From NCBI GenBank assembly GCA_030278955.1, contig JAOANR010000010.1:14987086-15051085 (forward strand): 64,000 nt of DNA. Reading direction: 5' to 3'. The translations under genes were made by a program, and so were the position numbers. Origin of the DNA: Hygrophila difformis. Taxonomy: Eukaryota; Streptophyta; Magnoliopsida; Lamiales; Acanthaceae. Below are positions 1 through 10,787 of the stretch, in pieces. Below the pieces are notes generated by a model that saw only the letters and a list, made by a program, of their open reading frames with translations, was not told the origin of the DNA and did no database searches. Positions within the stretch are counted from its first letter, which is position 1; every line of letters begins with the position of its first letter.

Positions 1-954
1 CAATATTTACATAATATTATCATGGATAAATTTATAAGGAAGTGTAAAATAAATTTAACCCAAAATATAAGGTGGATTTAGACAGACTGTGACACACAAA
101 GATGAAATAGCCTGAGATGAGAGGAGTTCAAAAGAACATTTTATTTGGCCAAAAATATGGCAAAAATAATCAGGATAATCCAGACTGCAAACATCTGCTA
201 TCCAGGTCCTGATTATTCCAGGTGGGATGATTTTAGACAACAGAAAACCTTAAATGATAGTGATCGCTATCATCAAGATTCCTACTATCTGTGAAATGAG
301 AGAAAAACCTACATATTTTCTCACTATAACATCAGTCAAACAATGTTGATCGACACCATATGATAATATTACAGTTTGAAATTCGGGTTTGAAAATAAAA
401 TAAGAAAATAAAACTGTATTCAGACATGGACTGACTTAGTGGCTACTTCATTTCCCGGTAAGAGGACCGTTCGCCTGACCTCGTCAGCCACTATCCAAAC
501 CATGCAAAATAACAAACAGTAATTAATATACAGATTACGGGCTACTTCATTTCCCGGTGAAGGGACCGTTCGCCAACAATATTCTGTGATATCTTTTACT
601 GTTCATTCACACATCACGGAAAAGACAAAATGAAAATAAAATAAAATAAAATAAAAGAGGATGCCTTGTAAGAGAGACATTGGTTTCTCATGCAAGGTTG
701 TAGGATTAATCCATAACTAATGACTTAAATTATCCTTCACACCATAATTAATTACAGCCCGGATTATCTGCTTAAGGCATTAAAGTTTTTGTTATCGAAA
801 AGTATTTTAATGAGAATTGAACAAAGATCCTTTAATCATGGTAATTATCGATCTTAATCATTTCTAGTTATGATCTTTAATTATTGATTTAAGGGTTCAA
901 TTAATTAATGGATGGATATGGAGAAACATAAAATCTTGGCAAGAGGGTGCCATG
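1..954. other. AT-rich non-coding stretch
   Basis: No convincing gene is seen. The only structure is a 35-bp direct repeat at 441-475 and 540-574. Short ORFs here lack any recognisable domain. Confidence 0.5.
441..574. repeat. Pair of 35-bp direct repeats, GGCTACTTCATTTCCCGG type
   Basis: The two copies (441-475 and 540-574) both read GGCTACTTCATTTCCCGGT, then a purine-rich stretch and ACCGTTCGCC. They differ at about three positions. They may be part of the leader or LTR of the retroelement lying to the right, but that is inference. Confidence 0.7.
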
Positions 955-1515
955 CATGTCGTGAGACAGAATTGCGTCGTGAACCGTGGGTTCATGACGG
1001 GAGGATCACGACATGAGGGGCGGAGAATAAAAGTTTTGAGTTTTTGGAATTTTTAGGGTTTCCATGTCGCTAGACAAAATGTGTGTCGTGATACATGGTC
1101 TCACGACAGGGGTCTCGCGACATGGGGCTAGAAGACAAAATTTTTGTCATTTAATAAAGGGGATGAGGACCCAGTCGCGATACCTGAAATTGTGTCGCGA
1201 ACCGAGGTTCGCGCCATGAGTGTCGCGACAGGTGGATTTTATAAATTTTTGCAAGACTTTGACTTCGTGTCGCGAGACGTGGGCTCGCGACAGGGGTCTG
1301 GGGACACGAGGCTTTTCTGAAAGTTTCCAAGTATTTGGGTCCCTAGTCGCGAGACTCAAATGTGTGTCGCAAGACGTGGTCTCGCGACAGGATGGTCTAG
1401 CGACTGGGGTTTTCAAAAATTTGTGAAACGAGTATCCCAAGGCACCCATGTCGCGAGACTACCTTCCTGTCGCTAGACGTGGTCTCGCGCCAGGAAGAGG
1501 TCAGCGACATGGGCG
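955..1515. repeat. TCGCGA hairpin array 1
   Basis: About five degenerate units of roughly 100-120 bp. Each carries inverted copies of GTCGCGAGAC and GTCTCGCGAC a few bases apart, for example around 1268-1292 and 1370-1390, so each can form a strong hairpin. The units are CpG-rich in AT-rich surroundings. Many differences between units are C-to-T or G-to-A, as expected of methylated repeats. Confidence 0.8.
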
Positions 1516-2110
1516 TGGTTCAGGACACAAGTCAGAAAAAGGAACAGTAGCATGCATTTTACGTGATCTCACCCCATTTCAGATCAAAAAGCTATTCTAA
1601 CCCAAAATGACCAAACAGAATTTGAATCTACCTAGAACATGCTTGAACAAAAATAAATCTACCTAAAACAATATTGTTGCAAAATCCTAATCCAGGGTTT
1701 AATCACATACTATGCATACTCATTATCCGAAAATAAGAAGGCAGTAAGCATAAAAATGGAAAATAGAGGACAAATGACCCAAAGAAAAAATGAAAGCAGT
1801 AAGATCAATGGGATTATAAAACCTATTTCATGGTTTTGGGACACCATTTAAGATTAACTACCCATTATTTGGGTATTTCAAACCCTAAAATAAAATTGTA
1901 GAACAAGAGAACATAAGTGTAAAGTGGCTACCTAAGCTACTAAAATGGCAAAAACAACATTAAAATAAACTAATCTAAGCTAAATTAGTGCATAAATTAA
2001 ATAATACAAAAAAAAAATAAAACTAAACTAAGAACTACCTAGGAACTGATCACCCAAGCTTGTCTTCAAGAATGAAATTGCTAACTCTCGAGCACAAGGG
2101 AATCACCTCA

Positions 2111-2118
2111 TATTTATA
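2111..2118 (-). promoter_or_regulatory. Candidate LTR TATA box
   Basis: The minus strand reads CTCTATAAATATGAGG. It sits between the two TCGCGA arrays and points into the leftward LTR sequence, as expected for a U3/R junction. This is a motif match only. Confidence 0.45.
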
Positions 2119-2159
2119 GAGATGAAACCCTAGGCCCATGGGCCTTGATCTGAGGCCCA

Positions 2160-2460
2160 TTGTGTCGCAAGACATCACACACATCACAGCCGTGTAGCGG
2201 AATCACGCGATGTGGCGCGAAACAATGCTGCATGGCGCAAAGCTTCACGACTGGGTCTTGGTTCTCTCCATTTCTTGCTTCTGTGTCGCTAGCCATACCC
2301 CTGTCGCGAGACCATGCTTCGTGACACAGGGGTCCGGCGACAGGGGTCTAGGGACACGACTTCTTCTTCATTTGTGCTTTGTGGCGCGAGACCATCCCGT
2401 GTCGCTAGACCATGCTTCGCGCCACGGGTCTAGCGACAGGGTGCTCCGGACACTGTCTAG
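2160..2460. repeat. TCGCGA hairpin array 2
   Basis: Same family as the array at 955-1515. Repeated GTCGCGAGACC, GTCGCTAGACC and CGCGACAGGGGTCTAGCGACA motifs occur in both orientations. It lies just upstream (minus strand) of the TATA box. ORFs crossing it are produced by the repeat and have no domain. Confidence 0.75.
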
Positions 2461-3333
2461 TTGGGCCAGATGGGCCGAATCTGCATTTTTTGTGGGCTTT
2501 TTCTACTTTTCCCATCTTTTTTATTTTTGTGGGCTGATATTCTTTTGCCCATCTTTTTCATTCCTTTCTCTTTTCTCTTCTTTTTATCATATTTTTGGAT
2601 TTTTCTAACATAAATGTGTAATAAAATTACATATTTATGTATTTTTCATACCAGCTTAATATTTTTACAGATATGCATAAATCAGTCCAATTCAACAGTT
2701 TTCTTATTTAATATAAGATCGGAATGCGATCAAATACCCGCTTCAGACACGGAAATGGATTGAAAATAATGGACATTTTTGGCCATTATCATCTATGTAA
2801 TTATACAACCGAGAGACCAAAATCAGAGCACCAATCTTCAAGATAATGAATCTATAACAACTAGTTTCAACAGTCGCAAGCATTTGCATATGCTTCTATA
2901 TTCGAGACCAGAATTCAATGCTAAGAAATTTAGAATCAGCAACAAGGGGAAAAAGAAAAGAAGTCCAAATAATGCTACACGTAACCCCTTCCCAAAAATC
3001 ACTCCCAATACCTCCCCAAACACGTAATTTAAGCATAAAAATCCCTTGCCTGTTATCTTCCAACGATTAAACACTTCCGAAATGCCCAAATTTGAGTCCG
3101 ATCGGCCAAAACAAATAAAAAACCTAACATTTTGAAAAATCTCCAAATCACCACCAAAACGAACGAAATAAAAATCATTGCGAAGAAGATGACGAGGAGA
3201 AACACTTACCAACAACCGCTTAATCAATCGGCCAAGAAACGCGATGATTTGAGCGAGTTGAAATCTCCCCCTTTTTTTTCTTCCTCTCGGCCGGCCTCCC
3301 TCTCCTTTCTACCGTTTATTTCTTTTATTTCCC
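2461..3333. other. Non-coding LTR interior
   Basis: AT-rich sequence with no recognisable gene. ORFs up to about 130 codons run on both strands (2779-3027 plus, 2838-3227 minus), but none has a family signature and they overlap each other, so they are left uncalled. Confidence 0.45.
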
Positions 3334-4561
3334 AAAGAGGCCGGCTATTTACACTCTACGATTTGCTAGATCCACCCCACATCTAAATTCACCCCAACAA
3401 AAAATTTTAAAAAGTCAACATATTCTACAATCACCCCACCCTCAATTACCCAAATACCCTTCTATACACAAAACAATATCTACTTCTAATATTTACTACA
3501 CTCACCCCATCATCCAACCCAATTACTCAACCCACATCACTCATCCCAATTTCATTCGTTCGTTCTTCACCATGGAAAAAAAAACACGCAAGGCAGCCCC
3601 ATTTCATGTTCTTGAGAAGGCTCACCCACCCACCTACCACCACTAAACTCAAACAAGTACAAGGAAGAAGAAAGTCCAAAGTCATACATCACTTCTCACA
3701 CAAAAATGAATAGATTGAGTAACAAAAATATTAAATTCACCCATTTGAAGTAGATCTTGATTTTAAATGTTAGAAATGTTAAATTAATACCACATTGTGA
3801 TTAGGAAGAGTTTAATAGTAATTTTTGGGGATAAAATTATGTTATGGGTTGAATTTGATGTTGAACATCGTGAGTTTTTAGGACTGCTGGTACCAGGGTG
3901 TTCGGACCTGGTGCACTGTGCACTCAAAGGAGCGCACGGCAAGGCTCGTCATGCCCTCAAAGGAGCGCACGGCATGGCACGCCATGCATTGAAAGGGGAG
4001 CACGGTCGGGCATGCCGTGCACCATGCACGGCGCACGGTCGCACGCTGTCGTGCAGTCTGGGGTAGGGGTGGACACGGCAGGGCTTACCGTGCATTGTGC
4101 TTTGCGCACGGCCGGGTTGGCCGTGCGTTGTGCTTTGTGCACGATCGGGTTTGCCGTGCGCCTTGCTTTGTGCACGGCCAACCAAGTCCGAACAGCTGTG
4201 CGAAAAAATATAAATTTTCAGTATTACAAAATTATTATCTTTGTTTTTCCCTCTTCTATTGGTTTGTTAATGAGTTCAAGACCACTTCTTTAATTTTTGG
4301 TAATTCTTTCATTTGTTTGTTGATTTTTGGTGATGATATCATTTTGGGTAGAAAAAATTAGGGTTTGAGAATTTTAGGTGTTAGGGTTTAAGTGTTGGAA
4401 GGAATTTGGGGTGAATTTGATGTGTTTGGGGTGGGGTGGATTTAGTAAGAATAGATTATGTTTTTTTTTTTAGTTTAAATTATTGAAGGGTATTTTAGGT
4501 ATAGGGAAATAGGGGTGGGGAGAATTTAGAAAATGGTAGAGTGAATTTAGCCGGACTCTTT
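3334..4561. mobile_element. Long terminal-inverted-repeat DNA element, about 1.2 kb
   Basis: The left end (AAAGAGGCCGGCTATTTACACTC) and the reverse complement of the right end (AAAGAGTCCGGCTAAATTCACTC) align, with gaps, for about 130 bp, through a shared AAATACCCTTC block. No transposase is present. No clean target duplication was found, so the superfamily is uncertain; long degenerate TIRs would suit a Mutator-like non-autonomous element. The middle carries a GC-rich array. It is nested in the minus-strand LTR. Confidence 0.6.
3898..4190. repeat. GC-rich GTGCACGG/CCGTGC tandem array
   Basis: Units of about 35 bp built from CCGTGC, GTGCTTTGTGCACGG and GCGCACGG in both orientations can fold into hairpins. 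Several frames stay open across the array only because the unit is short and GC-rich, so the predicted Cys/His/Arg-rich peptides are not called as genes. Confidence 0.7.
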
Positions 4562-4724
4562 ACCAAAACTACAAATTGACCCCATTTAAAACCAATTTCT
4601 GAATATTACAAATGGCCCCTTCCCACTCTCAATTCATTCAATTGGATCCCATCTAAACTTGAGTGAAATTATTCAATCACCAAATAATTTATACAGTTTA
4701 ATTTAATTAAATCGGGTCATTACA

Positions 4725-7703
4725 ATTTAGCTTACGGTAATCGATGCATTGTCTCCACCCAGTTTGCTTACGAACATGAAGTTTTTCACCATCTTTATTT
4801 TCTTCTACAATCACTCCAGCTTTCTTTGGGACAACTTGAACAGGGCTCACCCAACTACTATCTGAGATAGGGTAAATGATGTCTGCATCAAGTAAATTCA
4901 TTACTTCTTTCTTCACTGCCTCAGTCATAATTGGATTCAACTTCCTTTGAGCTTGTTTAACCGGCTTGGCATTCTCTTCAAGTGTGATCCTGTGAGTACA
5001 GAAGAGGGATCTATGCCTCTTATATCTGCTATTGTCCATCCAATAGCTGTTTTGGGATCCTTAAGCACCGGAACCAATTTCTCCTCTTGTTCGGTTGTCA
5101 ACTTTGAAACATGATCACTGGCAAGGTTTCTTAACTTCCCTAGGAACACATATTTTAAATTCTCTGGTAAAGGTTTCTACACCAATTTGGGTGCCTGCAA
5201 CACAGATGGATTTACACGTTCATTAGTTTCAGGAATAAAAATTGGAGCTACTTCATACCTTTGTGGCTCTTGAGGAAGTGAGCCTAATTCTTGAACAACT
5301 CCTTGTATTCTCTTGCTCACAGCTATCTCCATTTCATTTTCTAGTTTGTGGTGCTTTGTCAATTCAATTTCCAATTCATCATTGTTATTTAATTCAAACA
5401 TTTCATGCACCAAAGGATCAATAACATCAACAGAGTATAGAGCTTCAGAATCATCATGATGTTTAATAGCTTCAAAAAGATTGAAATGAATTTCTTCTCC
5501 ATCAAATTCCAAGGTAAGTGTGCCTTTCTTCACATCAATCTTTGCTCCTGCGGTGTACATAAAAGGTCTTCCCAACAAAAGAGGAAGTGGATTAAAGCAA
5601 TGAGCATCATTCATGTCCAAAACATAGAAATCAACAGGAAATATATCATCATTCACTTGCACTAACACATCTTCAATCATACCATCTGGATAAGCATTTG
5701 TTCTATCAGCAAGTTGAATAATAATTCTTGTTTCTTTTAATGGACCTAGATTTAGGGAATTATACATTGTTCTTGGCATGACATTCATTGCAACACCTAA
5801 ATCTAGCATGGCTTTGCTCACTTCTTTTGTTCCAATTTTGCAAGGAATTGAAAACATACCTGGATCACCTATTTTAGGTGGGATTTTCCTTTTTATGACA
5901 GTAGAGACACTCTCACCTGCTATTATATGCTCATCTCCCCAAAGCTTCTTTTTGTTGGTGCATAATTCTTTTAAAATTTTGCATACTTGGGGATTTGATT
6001 GATAGCTTCAAGGAGTGGGATGTTCAATTGAACTTTCTTGAAGATTTCATGCATCTCCTTCCTCTTGTCAACCTTTGGAGGCTTCTTTAACCTGTCAGGA
6101 AAAGGAAGTATTTTAGTTTGATATAAAGGAATAGAATTTGAATTTACCTTGTTTGAAGTTTCTGCCTCCTTTTTTATTTCTTTCTCGATTTGCTCTTCAT
6201 TTTGTTCCTTTGAAATTGGAGATGGACCTTCAACTTCTTTTCCACTTCTCAAAATCATGCCACTCACGTTCTTTGGATTTGGCTCGGGTTAAGCTGGCCA
6301 CTTTCCTTTCTCACGAATTTTTCTAACTTCCTCACTCACTAGATTCATTTGGCTTTGCAATTTTTCAATACTTGCCTTTGTGTCTTGTTGGAATTGCAAA
6401 GTTGATGTGGCCATGGATTTCACCAATTCTTCTAAAGAAGGGCTTGAACTTGTTGTGGCCTGAGGTGGTTGCCTTTTATATTGGCGAGGAGGGTACACTT
6501 GTTGTGGTGCTTAGGATGGATGATTTTGTTGTTGATTTTGATTGCCATACCAAAGATTTGGGTGATCTCTCCAACCTGGATTGTAAGTATTGGAGTAGGG
6601 ATTATATTGTGGATGTCTGTTGGAATACTCAAGTGCATTCACATCCACTGGTGTATCTTCTTGAAGAGTTGGGCAGGCATCAGTGTGATGTTCAGGACTC
6701 GTGCAAATACCACATGCCTTCACTTGTACGGTTGGCTTTATACTTCCTGTAGCCATCTTGCAAACAAAGCTTGCTAACTCTGAAAGTTGTTGTTGCATTG
6801 ATTGCATTGAAGAATCACCACTTGGTATGTTGATTGGCATTGCATCCCTTGTGCCAAATTGTTGAGTGTTTTCTGCCATTCAATCAATTAGCTCCCAGGC
6901 TTGAGTTGGACTCTTGTTCACCAAAGTTCCTCCACTTGCAGCATCAATAATGTGCCTGTCCATCAACAACAAACCATCATAGAATTATTGAATTAAAAAT
7001 TGGGGTGGGATTTGATGTTGAGGACATTTAATTATAAGCCTACTAAACCGCCCCTAATATTCATGGAGCGTTTCACCTGATTGCTGTTTGATGCCACATA
7101 TCTCTTTTCTCAAATTTGCAGCTCTTGAAGCTGGGAAGTATTTCTCCAAAAATTTTCTTTTCATGTTCGTCCAAGTTGTAATGTTACCTGCTGGAAGATA
7201 ATAGAGCCAATCATTTGCACTCACCTTCAGTGAAAATGGAAATGCCCTCAATTTGATTTGTTCGTCTGTAACTCCAGGGGGTTTTATGATTGACCATACA
7301 ACATCAAACTCCTGGAGATGCTTGTGAGGCTTTTCACCTGCAAGACCATTAAAAGCAGGCAACAAATGAATTAATCCAGACTTTAATTCGAAAGGAGTCT
7401 CATAATCAATTGCAGGAAATGTAATGCATAAAGGCTGTTGTGTCAAGTCAGGAGCAGCCAACTCCCTTAGTGTGCGGTTATCTTCAGCCATGACAACTTT
7501 TTGCTCTTCTGAAGATTCTGTATCACCTCCTTCACTACTGGAACTAGAACTAGAACTATCCAGCTCTGTAGAAATGACAAACCAGAAGTTGATATAGAAA
7601 CTTTAGATTCTTTTCTTAACTTGGCTTCCCTTGTCAATCTACGAGCTGTCTTCTCAATCTCAGGATCAAATATCAATTTACCTGTACGAGAAGAACGAGG
7701 CAT
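4725..7703 (-). pseudogene. Athila gag-protease-RT polyprotein remnant
   Basis: The likely start is the methionine at 7703 opening MPRSSRTGKLIFDPEIEKTA, an Athila-like gag N-terminus. Downstream, in changing frames, are a gag core (7054-7491), a CX2C...H...C zinc knuckle reading CGICTSPEHHTDACP (about 6680-6725), a linker, an aspartic protease (5177-5857) and the N-terminal RT (4725-5150, WVSPVQVVPKK and WRQCIDYRKLN). In a working element these would build the particle, cut the polyprotein and copy the RNA. The protease motif reads DLGVAMN, with Leu where the usual D-S/T-G residue stands, so catalysis is doubtful. Stops and frameshifts separate the blocks, and RT lacks its catalytic centre because the copy ends at 4725. 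This is a dead copy. Confidence 0.88.
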
Positions 7704-7775
7704 AAACAAGGGAAATACCAATTACAAACTAAAAAGAGATAGAAAATATCATAAAATGTAGTAGTTAAACACCAA

Positions 7776-7793
7776 TCCCTGGCAACGGCGCCA
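7776..7793 (-). other. Athila primer-binding site
   Basis: The minus strand reads TGGCGCCGTTGCCAGGGA. TGGCGCCGTTGCC is the usual start of the Athila-type PBS. It lies five bases from the LTR end at 7799. Confidence 0.88.
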
Positions 7794-7798
7794 AAATT

Positions 7799-9072
7799 TG
7801 ACAGCTTGTCGTATAGCTGCAAAATACAAATTAATTCATGTGTCACCAAGTACAAAATAAATATAGTATAGCAGTGACAAGGGTCGAGTCCTCAGGGATT
7901 AGAATACAACTTTTTCATATTATACATAATAATAAAAGGGTGGGCATTGTATTTGAAAATAAGAAATTGACATAAAAGAACTAAAAGTGAACAAGTGAAT
8001 AAGTATGCAATTATGAAAATTGCAATGTGACTTCAAGAACACAAAATCAAAATAAGATTGGATTTAACTTATTGAATTAAAGCTCTCTAGTTCAAAGAAT
8101 GATTTGGAATGGCATTGGGAAAGATCATTGATGCATAAACATGATATAAATTGATAAACCAGTTATAGTTGTCAGGTCCGCTTAGACAACCAACTTTTCC
8201 TTACAGATTAGTCAAGGTACGCCCGTTAATTGTCCCTAATTGAATCAACATTGCTAGGTACGCCCATAGAAAATATTGTCCAATTGCATTACAATTTAGA
8301 AAAGCCTGATTCAAACCAATTACTACCTACACGGAGTAATTCCCAATTTGATTACACAATTCCCCGGAAAGGAACTAATCAACCCGGTTACCACCTATTC
8401 AATTCAAGTACAATTACGGATACCCAATTAAATTGACATTTAATCATCAAACTAGACAAACATTTGGATCCAAAAACATTTATCCAATTCAATAATCATA
8501 AACCCTAGATATAGGAATTGCATAAATATCAACAAGCATCAAGTTTTCATAGTAAAAAATACATCATCTCCCAAAATCCTAAAGCCATTCTCCATCAGTT
8601 CTTCAAACTAGAGAAAGGGAAAGTCTACTCTAAATCCATAGAAGATAAAACATAGTGGAGAGAATTACAACTAATTTCCAAGGATTAGAGAAAGGAAGAA
8701 TGTCCTGCTACAGTCTGCTTCTCGTCCCCTTCCTCTTCTCTTTTCTGTCTCAACGTTCGGCTCAGCTTCCTCTTGGACGGTTTTTTCTTGTCTCCCTTCC
8801 CTTCTAAAAAGTGTTTCACCAAATGTATCCAAAAAGTGTTTCCTAAAATTAGCAATCAAAAAGTGAAATCTGAAAAGTGAGAATCTCCCCGTGAAATCTG
8901 AAAAGTGAGAATCTCCCCTTTTCTGCCGTCCACTCTTCTTTTTCAAACATTGAATTGTGTAATGGGCTTGGGCCGCACATGGACTTGGGCTTTGGCCAAT
9001 TTAACTTTACTTTCAGCTCCATGCACCCTTGCTACTCATGGCCATGACTAGAGAAGTTATGACAACCTGTCA
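7799..9072 (-). mobile_element. Athila 5' LTR
   Basis: 1274 bp. On the plus strand it begins TGACAGCTTGTC and ends GACAACCTGTCA. These are imperfect inverted termini with TG...CA ends, and the inner end is next to the PBS. The interior is AT-rich, with direct TACGCCCRT repeats near 8218-8270 and a duplicated 26-bp block near 8870-8920. ORFs inside (for example 8671-8946 minus) show no family match. Confidence 0.8.
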
Positions 9073-9171
9073 ACTTGTATTTTCTTATTCTCTTTTGTTC
9101 CACTTCTTCCATTTCCCATGCCATTCTCTTACAAACGACAAAACAAGCGCAACAAGAATAAAGTGCTGCCA

Positions 9172-9351
9172 AAACCACCACAAAAAATATCCAAAATATG
9201 TATCATTGACAAGCATAAAATTCACACTATCAAATATAGCTGCAAAATACAAATTACAAATATAGAAAATAGAGGAGGGTACGCACGTGCAAACCACTAC
9301 TAAAACATCCAAAATATGTATCACTGACAAGCATAAAATTCACACTATCAC
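9172..9351. repeat. 60-bp direct repeat
   Basis: The block ATCCAAAATATGTATC...CACACTATCA occurs at about 9172-9232 and again at about 9292-9351 with few mismatches, separated by 60 bp. It adjoins the left side of the CACTA-like sequence. Confidence 0.75.
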
Positions 9352-10332
9352 CACCAAATGCTGAAGAGGGGATTCGAACCCAGGTGAAGTGGATTTCTCA
9401 CCCTCGCACGTGCCATCCGAATACACAACTTTTCATGCTATCATATGTAATTTGTTATATATAATATTTTTATATATAAATGTGTAAATTAATAACTTAA
9501 ATATGAATATAAAAAATAATATTAATTAAATAAATAATAGCATAATTCATTAATTAAATAAAACATAAAATTAAATTAAATGGTAAAATTAATTAAAACA
9601 CTAATTAAATTTAAGATAACAGAAATCAACATAATTAAATATTAAATAAATTTAAAAAATTATAAAAATATTAAATTCCATAATTAAAAATTAAAAATAA
9701 CATATGTAAAATAAAATTTAATAATTAATATGAATAATTCGGTCGCTAATTCTATCGGTAATAGCGACCCAATATGTTCGATCGTGAATTTTGATCGCGA
9801 AATTGACTTTTCTTGTAGTTAATTAAATTGAAATATAAAATGTAAATAATAACATAAATTTATTTTTAATAAAAATACTATGAGTCAAAAATTAAAAATA
9901 AAATTAATTAAATAAATTATTGTTCAATAATTAAATTAATAAATAAATAATTAATAAATCATAAAAAGTAAATAATTAATTGGCTCAAATAAATAAATAA
10001 TTAAATAATATAAATAATCAAATAAATATTTAATAAAAATATAAAATAAATAATAAAATCATGGAAAAAGAATAAAAATAAAAAAATTGAAAACAACTAC
10101 AGACCCCAAATTGGGGTCGGTAATGAGGTCGGTAATTGTTACTGACCCCAAATGGGGTCGGTAATGGGGTCGGCAACGCCGGCCATATTAATTGTGGTCG
10201 GTGTTTAGGTTGTCGAATGCCCGGGTCCCAATAACGACTACATATTACCGACCCCATTTTAGGGTCGGTAAATCCGACCCGGACTATGATGGTCGGGAAT
10301 TAGGATCGATAATTGCGGTTTTTCTTGTAGTG
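9352..10332. mobile_element. CACTA (En/Spm)-like non-autonomous element, right end clear
   Basis: The right terminus reads GGTTTTTCTTGTAGTG, the reverse complement of the CACTACAAGAAAAACC terminus typical of CACTA elements. Subterminal GGTCGG/CCGACC motifs are packed into 10100-10332. A second related end-like motif (GACTTTTCTTGTAGTT) occurs at about 9808-9823, so two relatives may be juxtaposed. No exact left TIR or 3-bp duplication was found. The spacer from 9430 to 10090 is AT-rich. A sister element with both ends lies at 59327-60469. Confidence 0.65.
9368..9423 (-). other. tRNA-like cassette (A-box/B-box) in CACTA-like element
   Basis: The minus strand holds GGATGGCACGTGCGAGGG followed about 20 bases later by GGGTTCGAATCCCC. 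The second is a near-perfect pol III B-box/T-arm and the first resembles an A-box. A full cloverleaf cannot be drawn, so it is not called a tRNA gene. Similar cassettes sit in the related element near 59.6-59.8 kb. Confidence 0.5.
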
Positions 10333-10787
10333 TATAAGATTGGTCAGTTGCTTTACTGATTTTCTTTTAGATGTTCTTTTTAATTTTCAACTTAAATTTA
10401 TAACGCATTTTGTTTTGGTACATTACATGAAGGTTTTATTTATTTTTTATGGTAAACATATAAGTTTTTTTTAAATTAAAGTTGGGTCGGGTAGGTTCGG
10501 TTAACCATGTAATATTCGCGTATTTGTTTACCCACGGATAATTCATGTAACCGACGGGTATTACCTGAACCCTACCCGATGTTTGATTTTCGGGTAATAG
10601 GGTAGGGGTAATTAAATTTTAGGTAGTGAATGGAGGCGCACAATCCGTACCCTACCCGACCCGTTTACCCTACTGACAGTTTTCAGTTGCTCTTAAAGTC
10701 CATCTCTTATGCAATTAGGTAATCTATATTTAATTTATTTCCTCTCTAATCTACCACTTCTAATTTATTTCATTTTCTTAAACAATC
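10333..10787. other. Spacer with an hAT-like MITE remnant
   Basis: About 10484-10681 starts with GGGTCGGGTAGG and ends with CCTACCCGACCCGTTTACC, with CGGGTA/TACCCG motifs between, which looks like an old MITE. No target duplication was seen. The rest is AT-rich and empty. Confidence 0.4.

Larger units (their letters stand above)
955..4724 (-). mobile_element. LTR of a Ty3/gypsy-like element, minus strand, left boundary not seen
   Basis: The right boundary at 4724 reads, on the minus strand, TGTAATGACCCGATTTAATT. This closely resembles the start of the solo LTR at 22209 (TGTAACACCCCGATTTAATT). It abuts the broken RT of the Athila element at 4725, so it looks like an LTR end inserted there. 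A minus-strand TATA box (2111-2118) fits LTR transcription leftwards. TCGCGA hairpin arrays lie on both sides of that TATA box. A long-TIR element (3334-4561) interrupts the LTR. The other terminus was not found, so this may be a full element running out of the window or a truncated copy. Confidence 0.42.
4725..9072 (-). mobile_element. Athila-type Ty3/gypsy retrotransposon, 5' half
   Basis: Read on the minus strand, the order is 5' LTR (7799-9072), tRNA-type PBS, gag, zinc knuckle, aspartic protease and the first part of RT. The element stops abruptly at 4725 inside RT, where another LTR end begins. RNase H, integrase, the Athila 3' ORF and the 3' LTR are absent from the window. They could lie to the left of it if the abutting LTR is an insertion. 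Confidence 0.88.

Noticed and set aside
1147..1449. Overlapping ORFs of 68-100 codons on both strands in the TCGCGA array
   Set aside because: They arise from a palindromic GC-rich repeat with few stops. There is no domain and codon use mirrors the repeat unit.
3797..4361. Several Cys/His/Arg-rich ORFs around 4 kb
   Set aside because: All frames are open over the same tandem array, and none has a conserved domain.
9368..9423. A functional tRNA gene on the minus strand
   Set aside because: The B-box is good, but acceptor and anticodon stems cannot be drawn from the sequence.
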